A stretch of DNA of 64,000 bases from Pseudomonas sp. MPC6. Lineage in GTDB: Bacteria > Pseudomonadota > Gammaproteobacteria > Pseudomonadales > Pseudomonadaceae. The translations under genes were made by a program, and so were the position numbers. Within the stretch, counting starts at the first letter, position 1; the number at the start of each line of letters is the position of its first letter. Location of the stretch: positions 337,001-401,000 of the forward strand of contig NZ_CP034783.1 of assembly GCF_006094435.1 (NCBI RefSeq), written 5' to 3'. Shown one piece after another: positions 27,204 through 37,098 of this stretch. The notes beneath the pieces were generated by a model. The model did not search any database. It was not told the DNA's origin and saw only the letters and a list, made by a program, of their open reading frames with translations.

Positions 27204-28326
27204 AACCCAACACCTCCACCTGTTGCGCCCAATGGCCCGCGCGCTGACGTAATTCTTCGGCACTGAGGGACGAACCGGTTACCGCCAGCAGCAATTGCCC
27301 GAGGGCATGGCCCTGAATCCGTTCGATGCCACCTTGCAGCAAGCGCACGCGACCACCGAGGGCGCTGAACAGTGCGGCCACGTCTGGTTCTTCATGCGCT
27401 GCTCCGGTGAATTGCAGTCGCAGCACCACGGCGTCCTCGGCGGACGTGGGCTGCGAGCGCAACCGGCTGTGCAATTCTTCCGGCAGTGCGTGTTGCAACG
27501 GCGCCAGCAACGTCTTGCTGACCTCATGCTGCGGGTTGCCGAACACTTCCCATACCGGCCCTTGCTCGACGATTCGTCCATGCTCCAGCACCACGACCCG
27601 GTCGCAGATATCGCGAATCACCGCCATCTCATGGGTGATCAGCACAATGGTCAGGCCCAAGCGTTGATTGATCTCGCGCAGCAGGCCGAGGATCGATTGC
27701 GTGGTCTCCGGATCCAGCGCTGAAGTCGCTTCGTCGCACAGCAAAATCGCCGGATCGTGGACCAGCGCCCGGGCGATGCCGACACGCTGTTTCTGCCCGC
27801 CTGACAGCTGCGCCGGATAAGCTTTGTGCTTTTCCTGCAGGCCTACCAGGTCCAGTAATTCACGGACTTTCTGCTCGCGTTTTTCTTTGGGTACCCCTGC
27901 CACTTTCAGCGGTAATTCGACGTTCTGCCAGACGGTCTTGGCCGACATCAGGTTGAAGTGCTGGAAGATCATGCCGATCCGTCGACGCAACGCCACCAGG
28001 CGGTCTTCATCGAACTCGCCAATATCGACTTGATCGATCAGCACCCGCCCGGTGCTCGGTTGTTCGAGGCGGTTGATGGTGCGGATCAGCGACGACTTGC
28101 CGGCGCCGCTGCGACCGATGATGCCGAACACTTCACCGCGCTGGATCGCCAGGTCGATGCCGTGCAATGCCGCCACAGGACCTTGCTGGCCGTTGTAGGT
28201 TTTGCCCAGGCCGATGAAGCGCACGTGGGCGCGATTAAGGTCCGGGTGCAGTTCGGTCTGTTCGACATGCTCCGGGATTGGGCGGGGCTCTGGAATCTCC
28301 AGTCGCCGTTGGATCGCGGCCGTCAT
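27193..28326 (-). CDS. metN: MetN-type ABC ATPase with NIL domain
   Basis: This 377-residue ATPase has Walker [10 protein letters not shown], signature LSGGQKQR, Walker [12 protein letters not shown] and switch ITHEMAV. The C-terminal ~90 residues form the NIL/ACT-like domain that senses methionine in MetN. ATG 28326 starts 2 bp after the metQ stop with GGGAAAG upstream; a TTG 15 bp earlier is possible but would lie within metQ. A ~35-residue extension precedes the ATPase core. Confidence 0.92.
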   Translation of the reverse strand: MTAAIQRRLEIPEPRPIPEHVEQTELHPDLNRAHVRFIGLGKTYNGQQGPVAALHGIDLAIQRGEVFGIIGRSGAGKSSLIRTINRLEQPSTGRVLIDQVDIGEFDEDRLVALRRRIGMIFQHFNLMSAKTVWQNVELPLKVAGVPKEKREQKVRELLDLVGLQEKHKAYPAQLSGGQKQRVGIARALVHDPAILLCDEATSALDPETTQSILGLLREINQRLGLTIVLITHEMAVIRDICDRVVVLEHGRIVEQGPVWEVFGNPQHEVSKTLLAPLQHALPEELHSRLRSQPTSAEDAVVLRLQFTGAAHEEPDVAALFSALGGRVRLLQGGIERIQGHALGQLLLAVTGSSLSAEELRQRAGHWAQQVEVLGYVV

Positions 28327-28328
28327 GT

Positions 28329-29138
28329 TCAGCTTTCCCAACCGGCTTGGTAGAGCTTGCCATGGGCTTTATCCAAGGCTGCGCGAACGGCGGGTGAGTG
28401 CTGATAGATATCGACGAACTTGATCAGGCGCGGGTCGGTTTTGCTTGTCGGCTGGATCACGAACTGAATCACGTATTCCTTGTGATCGAGGCCGTCGAAC
28501 AGCAGGGCAGAGCCGGCATCGAAGGTCTTCGACAGGCGGATGTAGGCCGGGTAGCCCTGGACCAGGTCGGCGTCATCGTAGGCGCGCACCAGTTGCACGG
28601 CTTCGACCTGAAGGATTTTTATTTTCTTCGGATTGGCGACGATGTCTTCTTCGGTGGCCTTGTAGCCGACCCCCGGTTTGAGTGTGATCAAGCCAGCCTT
28701 GGCCAGCAGTTGCAGGCCACGCCCGCTGTTGATCGGGTCGTTGGCGATGGCCACGCTGGCGCCTTCGGGCAGCCCGTCGAAGCTTTTGTATTTTTTCGAG
28801 TAGAGGCCGACGTTGTTGATGATCCCCGGGGCGAAGGGCACCAGGTCAAAACCGGCGGCGGCCTTGGCGTTTTCCAGGAACGGGATGTGCTGGAAGTAGT
28901 TCACGTCGATGTCGCCGGCGGCGAGGCTGACGTTGGGGGCGATCCAGTCGCTGAATTCCACCAGGTCGACTTGCAGGCCTTGTTTCTTGGCTTCTTCGAC
29001 GGCGGCTTCGAGGGGGATGGCGAAGGCGGCGGTGGTGCCGACTTTCAGCGGCGCGTCGGCGGCGAAGAGGGTGGAGCTGAAGAGGCCTAGGGCCAGGGCC
29101 AGTGCTTTGACTGGGTGGGAGAGGTAGGTCTTGGTCAT
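28329..29138 (-). CDS. metQ: MetQ-type substrate-binding protein
   Basis: A 269-residue periplasmic binding protein with signal peptide ending at LFAADAP and no lipobox. Family motifs [27 protein letters not shown] and [14 protein letters not shown] are present. It differs considerably from the MetQ-like protein at 16700. Cotranscription with metN/metI and, across a REP pair, with the FMN monooxygenase gene suggests the ligand may be an organosulfur compound rather than, or in addition to, methionine. The ATG at 29138 begins the signal peptide. Confidence 0.9.
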   Translation of the reverse strand: MTKTYLSHPVKALALALGLFSSTLFAADAPLKVGTTAAFAIPLEAAVEEAKKQGLQVDLVEFSDWIAPNVSLAAGDIDVNYFQHIPFLENAKAAAGFDLVPFAPGIINNVGLYSKKYKSFDGLPEGASVAIANDPINSGRGLQLLAKAGLITLKPGVGYKATEEDIVANPKKIKILQVEAVQLVRAYDDADLVQGYPAYIRLSKTFDAGSALLFDGLDHKEYVIQFVIQPTSKTDPRLIKFVDIYQHSPAVRAALDKAHGKLYQAGWES

Positions 29139-29180
29139 GGTGGGGTTTCCAGTCAGTGCATAAATTTTGGGTGTTTGGGC

Positions 29181-29264
29181 GGGCCTCTTCGCTGGCAAGC
29201 CAGCGCCTACAGGGGATCTATAGCGTTCGCAGACCCTGTGTAGGAGCTGGCTTGCCAGCGAAGC
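29181..29264. repeat. REP pair inside the organosulfur operon
   Basis: CTTCGCTGGCAAGCCAGCGC and GTAGGAGCTGGCTTGCCAGC lie between the monooxygenase stop and metQ, where they could alter relative mRNA stability. Confidence 0.85.
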
Positions 29265-29266
29265 TT

Positions 29267-30634
29267 TTAGCGGCGGTGCGTTGAACCGGTATGTTGCACA
29301 GGCAGATGCGCCCCTTCGTGAAACAGCTTTTCGCGCAAAGAGCCATTGTCGTAAGCCGTCTTGTACGACCCTCGACGCTGCAACTCCGGAACCACCAGCT
29401 CAATGAAATCCACGTAGCTTTCCGGGGTGACAATCCGCGTCAGGTTGAAGCCATCGAGCCCGGTTTCGGCGATCCACGATTCCAGCTCATCGGCCACTTG
29501 CCCAGGCGAACCCACCACCGTGATGTAGCGCCCGCCGAGGGCGTGTTGTTCGAGCAACTTGCGTCGGGTCCAGTCGTTGTTTTGCAGGTTTTTGGTGGCG
29601 GACTGGATGGCGTTGCTTTTGACGTACTGGATCGGCTCATCGATCGCGTACTGGGAAAAATCAATCCCGGTGGACGCCGAGAAATGTGCCACCCCGGCCT
29701 CGGCACTGGCGTAGCTCAGGTACTCGGCATGCTTGGCCCAGGCTTGCTCTTCAGTGGCGCCGACAATCACATTCAGCCCCATGAACACCTTGATGTCCCC
29801 GGGGTTGCGTCCGGCCTCGACCGCGCTGGCGCGAACCTTGTCCACCTGGGTCTTGGTCGACGGTTTGTTCTGGCCGCTGATGAACACGCACTCGGCATGG
29901 CGCCCGGCGAACTGCAAACCGCGATCGGAACTGCCCGCCTGGAACAGCACCGGCGTGCGTTGCGGCGAGGGCTCGCAGAGGTGATAACCCTCGACCTGAT
30001 AGAACTCGCCCTTGTGCTCGACCTTGTGCACTTTCTCCGGTTGGGCGTAGATCCGTTGCTTTGGATCGTTGAGCACCGCGCCGTCTTCCCAGCTGCCTTC
30101 CCAGAGTTTGTAGAGCACTTGCAGGTATTCGTCGGCCTGGTCGTAGCGGCGGTCGTGCTCGACCTGTTCGCTCAGGCCCATGGCCTTGGCGGCGCTGTCG
30201 AGGTAGCCGGTGACGATGTTCCAGCCGACCCGACCGCGGCTCAGGTGATCGAGGGTCGACATCCGCCGGGCGAACAGGTACGGCGCTTCGTAGGTCAGGT
30301 TGGCGGTCAGGCCGAAGCCGAGGTTTTTGGTGACGGCGGCCATGGCCGAGACCAGGAGCAGCGGATCGTTGACCGGCAACTGAATCGACTCTTGCAACGG
30401 CACGTCCACCGAGTGCTGGTAGACGTCGTACACCCCGACGATGTCGGCGATGAACAGCCCGTCGAACAGCCCGCGCTCCAACAGTTGTGCCAGTTCGGTC
30501 CAGTATTCGATGGTTTTGTACTGGGTGGAGTTGTCCCGTGGATGCGTCCACAGGCCATGGTTGATGTGCCCGATGCAATTCATGTTGAAGGCGTTGAGCA
30601 GGATCTTTTTTTTGCTTGTTTGAGGGGGGACCAT
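29267..30634 (-). CDS. FMN-dependent monooxygenase, NtaA/SnaA/DszA type
   Basis: The 455-residue protein belongs to the bacterial luciferase-like group that includes DszA (sulfone monooxygenase) and NtaA. Family motifs seen are NAFNMNCIGHINHGLW at the start, LSRGRVGWNIVTGYLDSAAKAMG (about 133-155) and PVLFQAGSSDRGLQFAGRHAECVF. It uses FMNH2 from a separate reductase, which is not encoded nearby. Given the two SfnB-like partners it probably oxidises a sulfone or similar organosulfur compound. Its ATG overlaps the stop of the preceding gene (TAATG). Confidence 0.85.
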   Translation of the reverse strand: MVPPQTSKKKILLNAFNMNCIGHINHGLWTHPRDNSTQYKTIEYWTELAQLLERGLFDGLFIADIVGVYDVYQHSVDVPLQESIQLPVNDPLLLVSAMAAVTKNLGFGLTANLTYEAPYLFARRMSTLDHLSRGRVGWNIVTGYLDSAAKAMGLSEQVEHDRRYDQADEYLQVLYKLWEGSWEDGAVLNDPKQRIYAQPEKVHKVEHKGEFYQVEGYHLCEPSPQRTPVLFQAGSSDRGLQFAGRHAECVFISGQNKPSTKTQVDKVRASAVEAGRNPGDIKVFMGLNVIVGATEEQAWAKHAEYLSYASAEAGVAHFSASTGIDFSQYAIDEPIQYVKSNAIQSATKNLQNNDWTRRKLLEQHALGGRYITVVGSPGQVADELESWIAETGLDGFNLTRIVTPESYVDFIELVVPELQRRGSYKTAYDNGSLREKLFHEGAHLPVQHTGSTHRR

Positions 30635-31827
30635 TAGAGGGTCCCCCGCAACGGCGGGTTTTCATCGTTGAGGTAGTAGTTGCCGACGGCGTGATACTTC
30701 CAGCGCACCGGGTCGTGCAGGGTATGCACCCGAGCGTTGCGCCAGTGGCGATCCAGGCCGTGTTCGGCCAGCGTGGCCTGACTGCCGGCCAATTCGAACA
30801 GCGTGCTGCCGGCGGCAAGAGAAATTTCGGTACTGATGGCCCGGGCTTCGGCGACGGCAATCGACGCGGCGGCGACGGTCTGTGCGTCAGTCTGGGCCTG
30901 GGCCTTGTCGAGGAATTCGCCGGCGCGTTCCAGCAGCGCTTCGGTGGCGTGCAGGCGAATGCTCAAGTGACCGAAGCTCTTGAGGGTCAGGGGGTCTTCG
31001 GTGGCGTTGTCGTTGCCGGCATCGATCCACGGCCGGGTCCTGGTGCGCACGAAGTGCAACGCATCTTCATAGGCGGCGCGGGCGATGCCGGTGTCGATGG
31101 CGGCGTGAAGAATCTGCGCCAGCGGGCCGACGGTGGTCGGACGCTCGAAAGCGCTCTGGAACGGGATCACGTCTTCGGCGGCGACAAAGACGTCTTCAAA
31201 GACCACCGAACCGCTGCCGGTGGTGCGCTGGCCGAAACCGCTCCAGTCGTCGATGACCGTCAGGCCTTTGCTGTTGCGGGGCACGAAAGCCAGTTGCTGC
31301 ACGCCGTGTTCATCCACCACCGAGGTCGGGATACGTTGGGCGTAAATGGCGCCGGTGGCGTAGAACTTGCGGCCGTTGATGCGGTAACCCTCACCGTCGC
31401 GAGTGAGGCGGGTAACGCGGTCGTGGGCGGTTTTGGTGCCGAGTTCGGCCAGGGCATTGCCGAAGCGTTGACCGGCCAATACTTCTGCGTACAGACGTTT
31501 TTTCTGCTCGGCGCTGCCATTCACGCGCAGCACTTCGAGGGCATAGAAATGGTTCTGCGGAATTTGTCCAAGAGAACCGTCGGCCTGCGCAATCAGCGCG
31601 ATCACCTTGGCCAGCGTGACATTGGAAACGCCGGCACCGCCGTATTCCTTGGGCACGCTGATGCCCCACAGGCCCGAGCAGGAAAACACTTCCAGTTCCG
31701 GGTGTGGCAAACGCCGTTCGCGGTCGCGCAGGGCGCTGTCGCGTTTGAAATCTTCGGCCAGGTCACTGGCGACAATCAGGGCTTGCTCATCGCTGGTTAT
31801 GACCGCGACGTGGTGAGAAAAAGTCAT
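30634..31827 (-). CDS. SfnB-family acyl-CoA dehydrogenase-like flavoprotein (copy 2)
   Basis: A 397-residue flavin monooxygenase with the acyl-CoA dehydrogenase fold. It shares with the upstream gene the motifs GQIPQN(H/Q)F, INGRKFYATGA, DDWSGFGQRTT and an identical C-terminal stretch HWRNARVHTLHDPVRWKYH. These mark the SfnB/DszC-like group, which oxygenates reduced sulfur substrates rather than dehydrogenating acyl-CoA. ATG 31827 follows GGAG. The 38-bp gap to the upstream copy and TAATG overlap downstream indicate one operon. Confidence 0.85.
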   Translation of the reverse strand: MTFSHHVAVITSDEQALIVASDLAEDFKRDSALRDRERRLPHPELEVFSCSGLWGISVPKEYGGAGVSNVTLAKVIALIAQADGSLGQIPQNHFYALEVLRVNGSAEQKKRLYAEVLAGQRFGNALAELGTKTAHDRVTRLTRDGEGYRINGRKFYATGAIYAQRIPTSVVDEHGVQQLAFVPRNSKGLTVIDDWSGFGQRTTGSGSVVFEDVFVAAEDVIPFQSAFERPTTVGPLAQILHAAIDTGIARAAYEDALHFVRTRTRPWIDAGNDNATEDPLTLKSFGHLSIRLHATEALLERAGEFLDKAQAQTDAQTVAAASIAVAEARAISTEISLAAGSTLFELAGSQATLAEHGLDRHWRNARVHTLHDPVRWKYHAVGNYYLNDENPPLRGTL

Positions 31828-31865
31828 GTGTTTCTCCAGAGATCTGGTCAAAAGGGTTCTGGTCT

Positions 31866-33107
31866 TCAAATCCAGGAGTGGCGCGCGGGTAAAGTGCCGT
31901 TCAAGTGGTAAGTGCCGACGGCGTGATATTTCCAGCGCACCGGGTCGTGCAGGGTGTGCACGCGAGCATTGCGCCAGTGGCGGTCGAGGTTGAATTCGGC
32001 GAGGGTGGCGCGGCTGCCGGCCAGTTCGAAGAGTTTTTCGCTGGCCAGCAGCGAGATCTCGGTGGTCAGCACCTTGGCTTCGGCCACGGCTATCGAGGCG
32101 CGGGCGGCGGATTCGGCAGTGAGCGGTGCGGCGTTGACCTGATCGAGCACTTGCCCGGCCTTGCGCAGCAGCGCTTCGGCGGCGTGCAGTTCGATTTTCA
32201 GTTTGCCGATGTCGGCGATCACGTAGAGGTCATCGCTGGCCCTGTCGACATTGGCATCGATCCAGGGCCGGGCGCGGGTTTTCACGAATTCGATGGCGTC
32301 GTCGATAGCGCCCCGGGCGATACCGGCATCGATGGCCGCTTGGATCAATTGCGAGACTGCGCCCTGGATGTTCGGTTTGTCGTTGATCTTCCAGGTCTCT
32401 ACCACCAGTTCGGCGTCGACCCGCACGTTGTTGAGCAAAATCGTGCCGCTGGCGGTGGTGCGCTGACCGAAACCGGACCAGTCATCGACGATGCGCAAAC
32501 CGGGTGTGCCACGGCGGACGAAGGCCAGCACTTGCCTGCCATTGTCGTTCAGCGCCTTGACCGCGACCCAGTGGGCGAACAGGGCGCCGGTTGAATAAAA
32601 CTTCTGGCCGTTGATGACGAAGCCATCGCCGTCGGCGGTGATCCGCGCTTTGAGTTCCAGGGTGTTTTTGGTGCCGCGTTCCGGTCCGGCATTCCCGACC
32701 CGCCAGCCTTCGAGCACGCTTTTGAACAGCTGCTTTTTCTGTGATTCGGTGGCGCTGCCAAGCACCAGGTTGAGGATGCCGAACTGGTTCTGCGGGATTT
32801 GCCCGAGTGCCGGATCCGCCGCGGAAATGATCGCGAACACATCGGCGACTGTCACGAACGAAACCTGCGGGCCACCGTACTCGCGAGGGATGGCAATGCT
32901 GCCCAGGCCGCTGCGGGTGAACTGTTCGATTTCCGACCACGGCAGCTTGCGCTGCTGGTCACGCCTGGCTGCCTGCAGGCGGGCGACCTGCGCCAGTTCA
33001 TGGGCGGCCTTGATGGCTTGTGCATCGTTGCGCAAAACCTGCGCGGGCAACAACAGGGGGGCGATATCCAGATCACTCTGGAGGGTTGCTTCTGCCAGAC
33101 TGGACAT
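31866..33107 (-). CDS. sfnB: SfnB-family sulfur acquisition flavoprotein (copy 1)
   Basis: The 413-residue protein is the first gene of the operon, with AAGGAG before ATG 33107. It is a paralogue of the next gene (same DDWSGFGQRTT and HWRNARVHTLHDPVRWKYH motifs) but has its own N-terminal extension. SfnB proteins are induced in sulfur starvation and are thought to act on dimethyl sulfone-derived or related compounds with FMNH2. The A/T-rich element 150 bp upstream supports sulfur control. Confidence 0.85.
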   Translation of the reverse strand: MSSLAEATLQSDLDIAPLLLPAQVLRNDAQAIKAAHELAQVARLQAARRDQQRKLPWSEIEQFTRSGLGSIAIPREYGGPQVSFVTVADVFAIISAADPALGQIPQNQFGILNLVLGSATESQKKQLFKSVLEGWRVGNAGPERGTKNTLELKARITADGDGFVINGQKFYSTGALFAHWVAVKALNDNGRQVLAFVRRGTPGLRIVDDWSGFGQRTTASGTILLNNVRVDAELVVETWKINDKPNIQGAVSQLIQAAIDAGIARGAIDDAIEFVKTRARPWIDANVDRASDDLYVIADIGKLKIELHAAEALLRKAGQVLDQVNAAPLTAESAARASIAVAEAKVLTTEISLLASEKLFELAGSRATLAEFNLDRHWRNARVHTLHDPVRWKYHAVGTYHLNGTLPARHSWI

Positions 33108-33257
33108 CAGTGCCGCTCCTTGGCTGCACGCAATGCCCTGGCGATCTGCACTGGGGTGATTGTGTTCCGGATCATACCTACCTCACATCTCATGGAACGC
33201 CGCGATGGTTGCGACGAAGTAAAAACAAGAATGTCCGGTGGTCCGGTGCATATACCC

Positions 33258-33300
33258 TAAGCGTGTATAAAAATAAAATAAACTAACTTTTAGGAATATA
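33258..33300 (-). promoter_or_regulatory. sulfur-type element of the sfnB operon
   Basis: Read on the minus strand it begins ATTCCTAAAA (33297-33288) and continues as a T/A-rich run of about 30 bp. Same orientation relative to its gene as at oscA, tcyJ and tauA. It lies 150 bp before sfnB. Confidence 0.6.
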
Positions 33301-33325
33301 GATAGAAGAGCTATTACATATCCCT

Positions 33326-33427
33326 GTTGGAGCGAGCTTGCTCGCGATGGTCGTTAACGATAACGCATGTTTACTGGCTAAACGCGGCGCTCTTGGGTCC
33401 ATCGCGAGCAAGCTCGCTCCTACAGGG
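33326..33427. repeat. REP pair
   Basis: TTGGAGCGAGCTTGCTCGCG and CGCGAGCAAGCTCGCTCCTA face each other between the sfnB promoter and the end of the next gene. Confidence 0.85.
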
Positions 33428-33431
33428 GATC

Positions 33432-34196
33432 TCAGTGTTTGCGGGCTTCGGCCACCATGAGCAGTTCCTTCGGCCGGGCCTTCAAGTACGGGTTCGCACA
33501 ACCAATCTTCAACCGGCGCGGCGGTGCCCAGCGCGAGTTGTTACCGACCCGATCGAGGATGCAGTACGTCACCTCCAGCCGAAGGTCTTCCCCGGCTTCA
33601 AGAATGATTGCCGGTGGCACCCAGACCTGGATCGGCTGGCCGACGTCGCCCGCCCTGAGCCTTGGCAGGTCCATGCGCACATCGCCCCAGCGCAGGGTGA
33701 TTTCGTCGTCGGCGGCCATGTTCAGGTACGGCTCGATGGTCACCGGGACGCCGCGCTTGATCTGATTCGCATTGACTCCCTGGCGGCGAATGGTCTCGGG
33801 GAGGCTCACTGGCGCCAGGCACTGGTTTTCGTCGGCGAACATTGCGGGGGGTTGGCCACCGGGGCAGTCGAGTTTGATCTGGACGCGCACGGCGGGTGAC
33901 AGGGCTGCTCCTTGCCCGACTTGCATGAGCCGGTAGTGGATGCGTGAAACACCGTTGGCAATAAAGCTTTGCGGCACTCGCAGGCTGACGGTGTGGCCGA
34001 CATCATGGGCACTCAGCACCCTGGAGGCCACGTAGCAGTTGTCCCAGAACAGTTCGATCAGGTCACCTTCATCCATGCCGGGATAGGGCGCCACGTCGAC
34101 CAGCAGGTGAGCCGCCGAGGTGATGTTGATGCCGTTCTTGTGTGATTGCGCCAGGGACGGCACAGCCAGTTCGGGTTTGTTCGAGAGGCTTTTCAT
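33432..34196 (-). CDS. unknown protein with two similar beta-type repeats
   Basis: I do not recognise the family. The 254-residue protein has no signal peptide or membrane helix. Two regions, about residues 33-125 and 150-245, share a layout: (A/E)PY..M...D.I.L.W......(R)...AHDVG/AGDVGQ......VP...I......(R/L)...Y......G....W or P....(K)(L/I).C. This suggests two tandem immunoglobulin-like sandwiches. ATG 34196 has AAGGAG upstream. It is flanked by a REP pair and by 480 bp of lower-GC DNA without genes. Possible roles include a surface or effector-linked protein, but nothing in the sequence decides this. Confidence 0.6.
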   Translation of the reverse strand: MKSLSNKPELAVPSLAQSHKNGINITSAAHLLVDVAPYPGMDEGDLIELFWDNCYVASRVLSAHDVGHTVSLRVPQSFIANGVSRIHYRLMQVGQGAALSPAVRVQIKLDCPGGQPPAMFADENQCLAPVSLPETIRRQGVNANQIKRGVPVTIEPYLNMAADDEITLRWGDVRMDLPRLRAGDVGQPIQVWVPPAIILEAGEDLRLEVTYCILDRVGNNSRWAPPRRLKIGCANPYLKARPKELLMVAEARKH

Positions 34197-34675
34197 GGGT
34201 TCTCCTTGAAGTCTTGCAACGAAGTCCATTTCTGAAAATCAAAAATGCGGAGTCCGAACAGCAAAACCGTTCATTACTTGAATTGAAATAATGATTGGGC
34301 GTGGTGAAAATCAATTGTTGGGACTAGATAAGAGTGCGCTTGAATACGTGTCAATAGAGCGGTTTAGTCAAATACCCAATCCCGAGTAATTCAGAAAGTT
34401 CCTACGCGTTGAAGTTAATAAGCCACGTCAATCCGTCGAACATACCTGTCAAAGCGCCCGGTCTATTGAGGTGAGGTGGTGGCTGTACGTCTGTCAGCCC
34501 ATTCGTTTTTCAGAGTATTAGAGGGGGGCAATCTGTGACAGGGCATATATTTGTATCGCGCACGCTGACAACAAATCATAGGTTGTGCGGACACATGCTA
34601 TTAAGTAACGGGGGATTTTATTGAAGGGGGAAAGGACTTCCATCCATGGAAGTCGACCCGTATTGCGCGGGTGTT
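34197..34675. other. gene-free, lower-GC region with a 20-bp palindrome
   Basis: About 480 bp hold no supported gene. The stretch is visibly A/T-richer than its surroundings. The only structure found is GACTTCCAT (34635-34643) facing ATGGAAGTC (34646-34654), which could form a hairpin just after the tcyN stop codon. Confidence 0.5.
34635..34654. terminator. possible hairpin at the end of the tcy operon
   Basis: Nine-base perfect arms with a 2-base centre lie 22 bp beyond the tcyN stop. No T run follows on either strand, so it may be an operator or RNA-stability hairpin instead. Confidence 0.3.
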
Positions 34676-35431
34676 TCAGGAGTGAGCGTTATTCAGAAAC
34701 TTGCTGAGAAACTGTTTCGTCCGTTCTTCTTTCGGATTGGCAAACAATGCCTTGGCTTCGCCTTGCTCGACGATCACCCCTTTATCGAAAAATACCACAC
34801 GGTTGGCCACGTCCCGGGCGAACCCCATTTCGTGGGTGACGATGACCATGGTGCGCCTCTCTTCGGCCAGGCTGCGGATGGTCGCCAGTACTTCGCCCAC
34901 CAACTCGGGGTCGAGGGCCGAGGTGGGTTCGTCGAACAGAATCACTTCCGGCTCCATCGCCAGTGCGCGGGCAATGGCCACACGCTGTTGCTGGCCACCG
35001 GACAGGCGACGCGGGTAAGCGTCTTCCTTGCCCGCCAGACCGACCCTGGCCATCAGCTTTTTACCCAGGGCGACGGCTTCGGCGTGCGGGATCTTCTTTA
35101 CGATGATCGGGCCTTCGATAACGTTTTCCAGGGCGGTGCGATGAGGGAACAGGTTGAAGTTCTGGAACACGAAACCCACGTGCTGGCGCAAACGTCGCAC
35201 CAGGCCTTGCTGCTGGTTCAGCGGACGGCTGCCATCGATCTCGATGTCACCGACCTTGATCCGGCCGCTGGTGGGTTCCTCCAGGAAATTCAGGCAACGC
35301 AGGAAGGTGGTTTTACCCGAGCCGCTAGGCCCGATGATCGCCACCACCTCACCTTCCTTCACTTGCAGATCGATGCCGTTGAGCACCACTTGACCCTTGA
35401 ACTGCTTTGTCAGTTTTTCCACGACAATCAT
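34676..35431 (-). CDS. tcyN: L-cystine ABC transporter ATPase
   Basis: A 251-residue polar-amino-acid type ATPase with Walker [10 protein letters not shown], signature LSGGQQQR, Walker [14 protein letters not shown] and switch VTHEMGFA. The gene order binding protein, permease, ATPase and the adjacent D-cysteine desulfhydrase match E. coli tcyJ-dcyD-tcyLN, so cystine is the likely substrate. It starts 4 bp after the permease stop. Confidence 0.9.
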   Translation of the reverse strand: MIVVEKLTKQFKGQVVLNGIDLQVKEGEVVAIIGPSGSGKTTFLRCLNFLEEPTSGRIKVGDIEIDGSRPLNQQQGLVRRLRQHVGFVFQNFNLFPHRTALENVIEGPIIVKKIPHAEAVALGKKLMARVGLAGKEDAYPRRLSGGQQQRVAIARALAMEPEVILFDEPTSALDPELVGEVLATIRSLAEERRTMVIVTHEMGFARDVANRVVFFDKGVIVEQGEAKALFANPKEERTKQFLSKFLNNAHS

Positions 35432-35435
35432 TGGG

Positions 35436-36101
35436 TCAGGACTCCTGGTCGTGCCGATTGACCCGCTCTTCCAACTTGTTCTGCAGGTGCGAGAGCACCG
35501 TGGCCAGAACCCAGTAGATCAGTGCGGCGGCAAGGTACATGGTGAACACTTCGAAGGTGCGTGCCGTGATCAGCTGCGCCTGGCGGAACAGCTCCGGCAC
35601 CTGGATGGTGGCGGCCAGCGCAGTGTCCTTGACCAGCGAAATGAAGCTGTTGCCCAGCGGCGGCAATGCGGTGCGCATCGCTTGCGGGATGATGGCCCGG
35701 CGCAGGGTCTGCGCACGGGTCATGCCGATGCTGGCGGCAGCTTCCCACTGACCGCGCTCGATGGAGCTGATCGCGGAACGCAGGATTTCACAGGCGTAAG
35801 CGGCCATGTTCAGCGAGAAGCCGATCAGGGCCGCCGGCAGCGGATCGAGTTCCATGCCCAACTGCGGCAAGCCGTAATAGATCACGAACAGTTGCACCAG
35901 CAACGGCGTGCCGCGAAAGAACGACACGTAGATGCGGGCGATCCAGCTCACCAGCTTGAAGCGCGACAGTCGCATCAGTGCCAGGCCGAAGCCCAGCATG
36001 AGGCCGAAGAACATCCCGCCCAGGCTCAAGATGACCGTGTAGTAGGCCCCTTTGAGCAGGAAGGGCAAGGAGTCCAGTGCGAGTTGGAAAGCTTCTTCCA
36101 T
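35436..36101 (-). CDS. tcyL: L-cystine ABC transporter permease
   Basis: The 221-residue permease is of the HisM/GlnP type, with about five helices and the EAA loop [38 protein letters not shown] is typical of polar amino-acid permeases. Its start overlaps the tcyJ stop (TAATG). Confidence 0.9.
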   Translation of the reverse strand: MEEAFQLALDSLPFLLKGAYYTVILSLGGMFFGLMLGFGLALMRLSRFKLVSWIARIYVSFFRGTPLLVQLFVIYYGLPQLGMELDPLPAALIGFSLNMAAYACEILRSAISSIERGQWEAAASIGMTRAQTLRRAIIPQAMRTALPPLGNSFISLVKDTALAATIQVPELFRQAQLITARTFEVFTMYLAAALIYWVLATVLSHLQNKLEERVNRHDQES

Positions 36102-36895
36102 TATTGAGTGACGTCAGCGCTGAAGTACTTTTCCGAAAGCTTTTTCAGCGTACCGTCGGCCCGCAGCTTGTCGATGGCTTTGTTCACCGCCGCCAGCAAC
36201 TCAGGCTCGCCTTTGCGCAGGGCAATACCGGCTTCCTGACGGGAGAACGCTTCGCCGGCGGCGACAGTGTCCTTGGCCTTCTTGGCGTATTCCAGTGCGG
36301 CGAGGCGGTCGATCAGAATGGCGTCGATGCGGCCGACGCGCAGATCCTGGAACTTGGTCGGATCATCGTCATAGGTCTTGATGATGGCTTTCGGTTGGTT
36401 CTCCTTGAGCCATTGTTCGTAGTTGGTGCCCAGGCCTACACCGACTTTCTTGCCGGCCAGATCGGCGGCGGTCTTGATGGTGTCTTTGTTCTTGGTCAGA
36501 ACCAGCGCCTGAATCCCGGAAACGGTGTACGGCTCGGAGAAGTCATACTTCTTCTTGCGCTCTTCGGAAATGGTCACCTGGTTGACCACGGCGTCCAGAC
36601 GCTTGGATTCCAGGGCGGCGAGAATGCCATCCCATTTGGTCGGTTGCAGTTTGACCTTCACGCCCAGCTCTTTGGCCAGGGCTTCGGAGAACTCGACTTC
36701 GAAGCCGGCCAGTTTGCCGTCGGCGTCGACGAAACTGAACGGAGGGTAAGTGCCTTCCAGACCCACGTTGATCACGCCGGCGTCCTTGATTTTCTGCAGC
36801 TGCTCCCCGGCAACCGCTTGCCCCAACAGGCCGGCGCTGAGTGCCAGGCCGAGCGAACCGACCAGCAGGTTTCGACGTAATGCGGAAAAATTCAT
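36101..36895 (-). CDS. tcyJ: cystine-binding periplasmic protein
   Basis: A 264-residue solute-binding protein (PBP2/FliY type). The signal peptide ends near GQAVAGEQ. Ligand-pocket motifs are GLEGTYPPFSFVD and DAVVNQVTISEERKKKYDFSEPY. ATG 36895 is chosen over an upstream frame because the signal peptide begins there (MNFSALRRN). It feeds cystine to TcyLN and the released cysteine can be used directly. A sulfur-type promoter element lies 140-195 bp upstream. Confidence 0.9.
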   Translation of the reverse strand: MNFSALRRNLLVGSLGLALSAGLLGQAVAGEQLQKIKDAGVINVGLEGTYPPFSFVDADGKLAGFEVEFSEALAKELGVKVKLQPTKWDGILAALESKRLDAVVNQVTISEERKKKYDFSEPYTVSGIQALVLTKNKDTIKTAADLAGKKVGVGLGTNYEQWLKENQPKAIIKTYDDDPTKFQDLRVGRIDAILIDRLAALEYAKKAKDTVAAGEAFSRQEAGIALRKGEPELLAAVNKAIDKLRADGTLKKLSEKYFSADVTQ

Positions 36896-37037
36896 GACAA
36901 GCCCCTGTGTTTTCTTATGAAGACGCTTTAGGAAAGTTGGCAAATTCGGGATTTGAACGACTGCGATATCCTGCCCTAAAGCAGTCTATGCGTCTTGTTT
37001 CAAATTCGCCTGCGGCGCGACTATATGATGAGGTTTT

Positions 37038-37090
37038 TAGATTGGAAAATAATAAATATAAATTTTATTATTCTTTTTTTAGAATATATG
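37038..37090 (-). promoter_or_regulatory. sulfur-type element of the tcy operon
   Basis: On the minus strand it begins ATTCTAAAAA (37085-37076), preceded by ATAT and followed by about 40 bp of nearly pure A/T sequence. Same orientation as the other copies. Confidence 0.6.
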
Positions 37091-37098
37091 GCGGCTTC

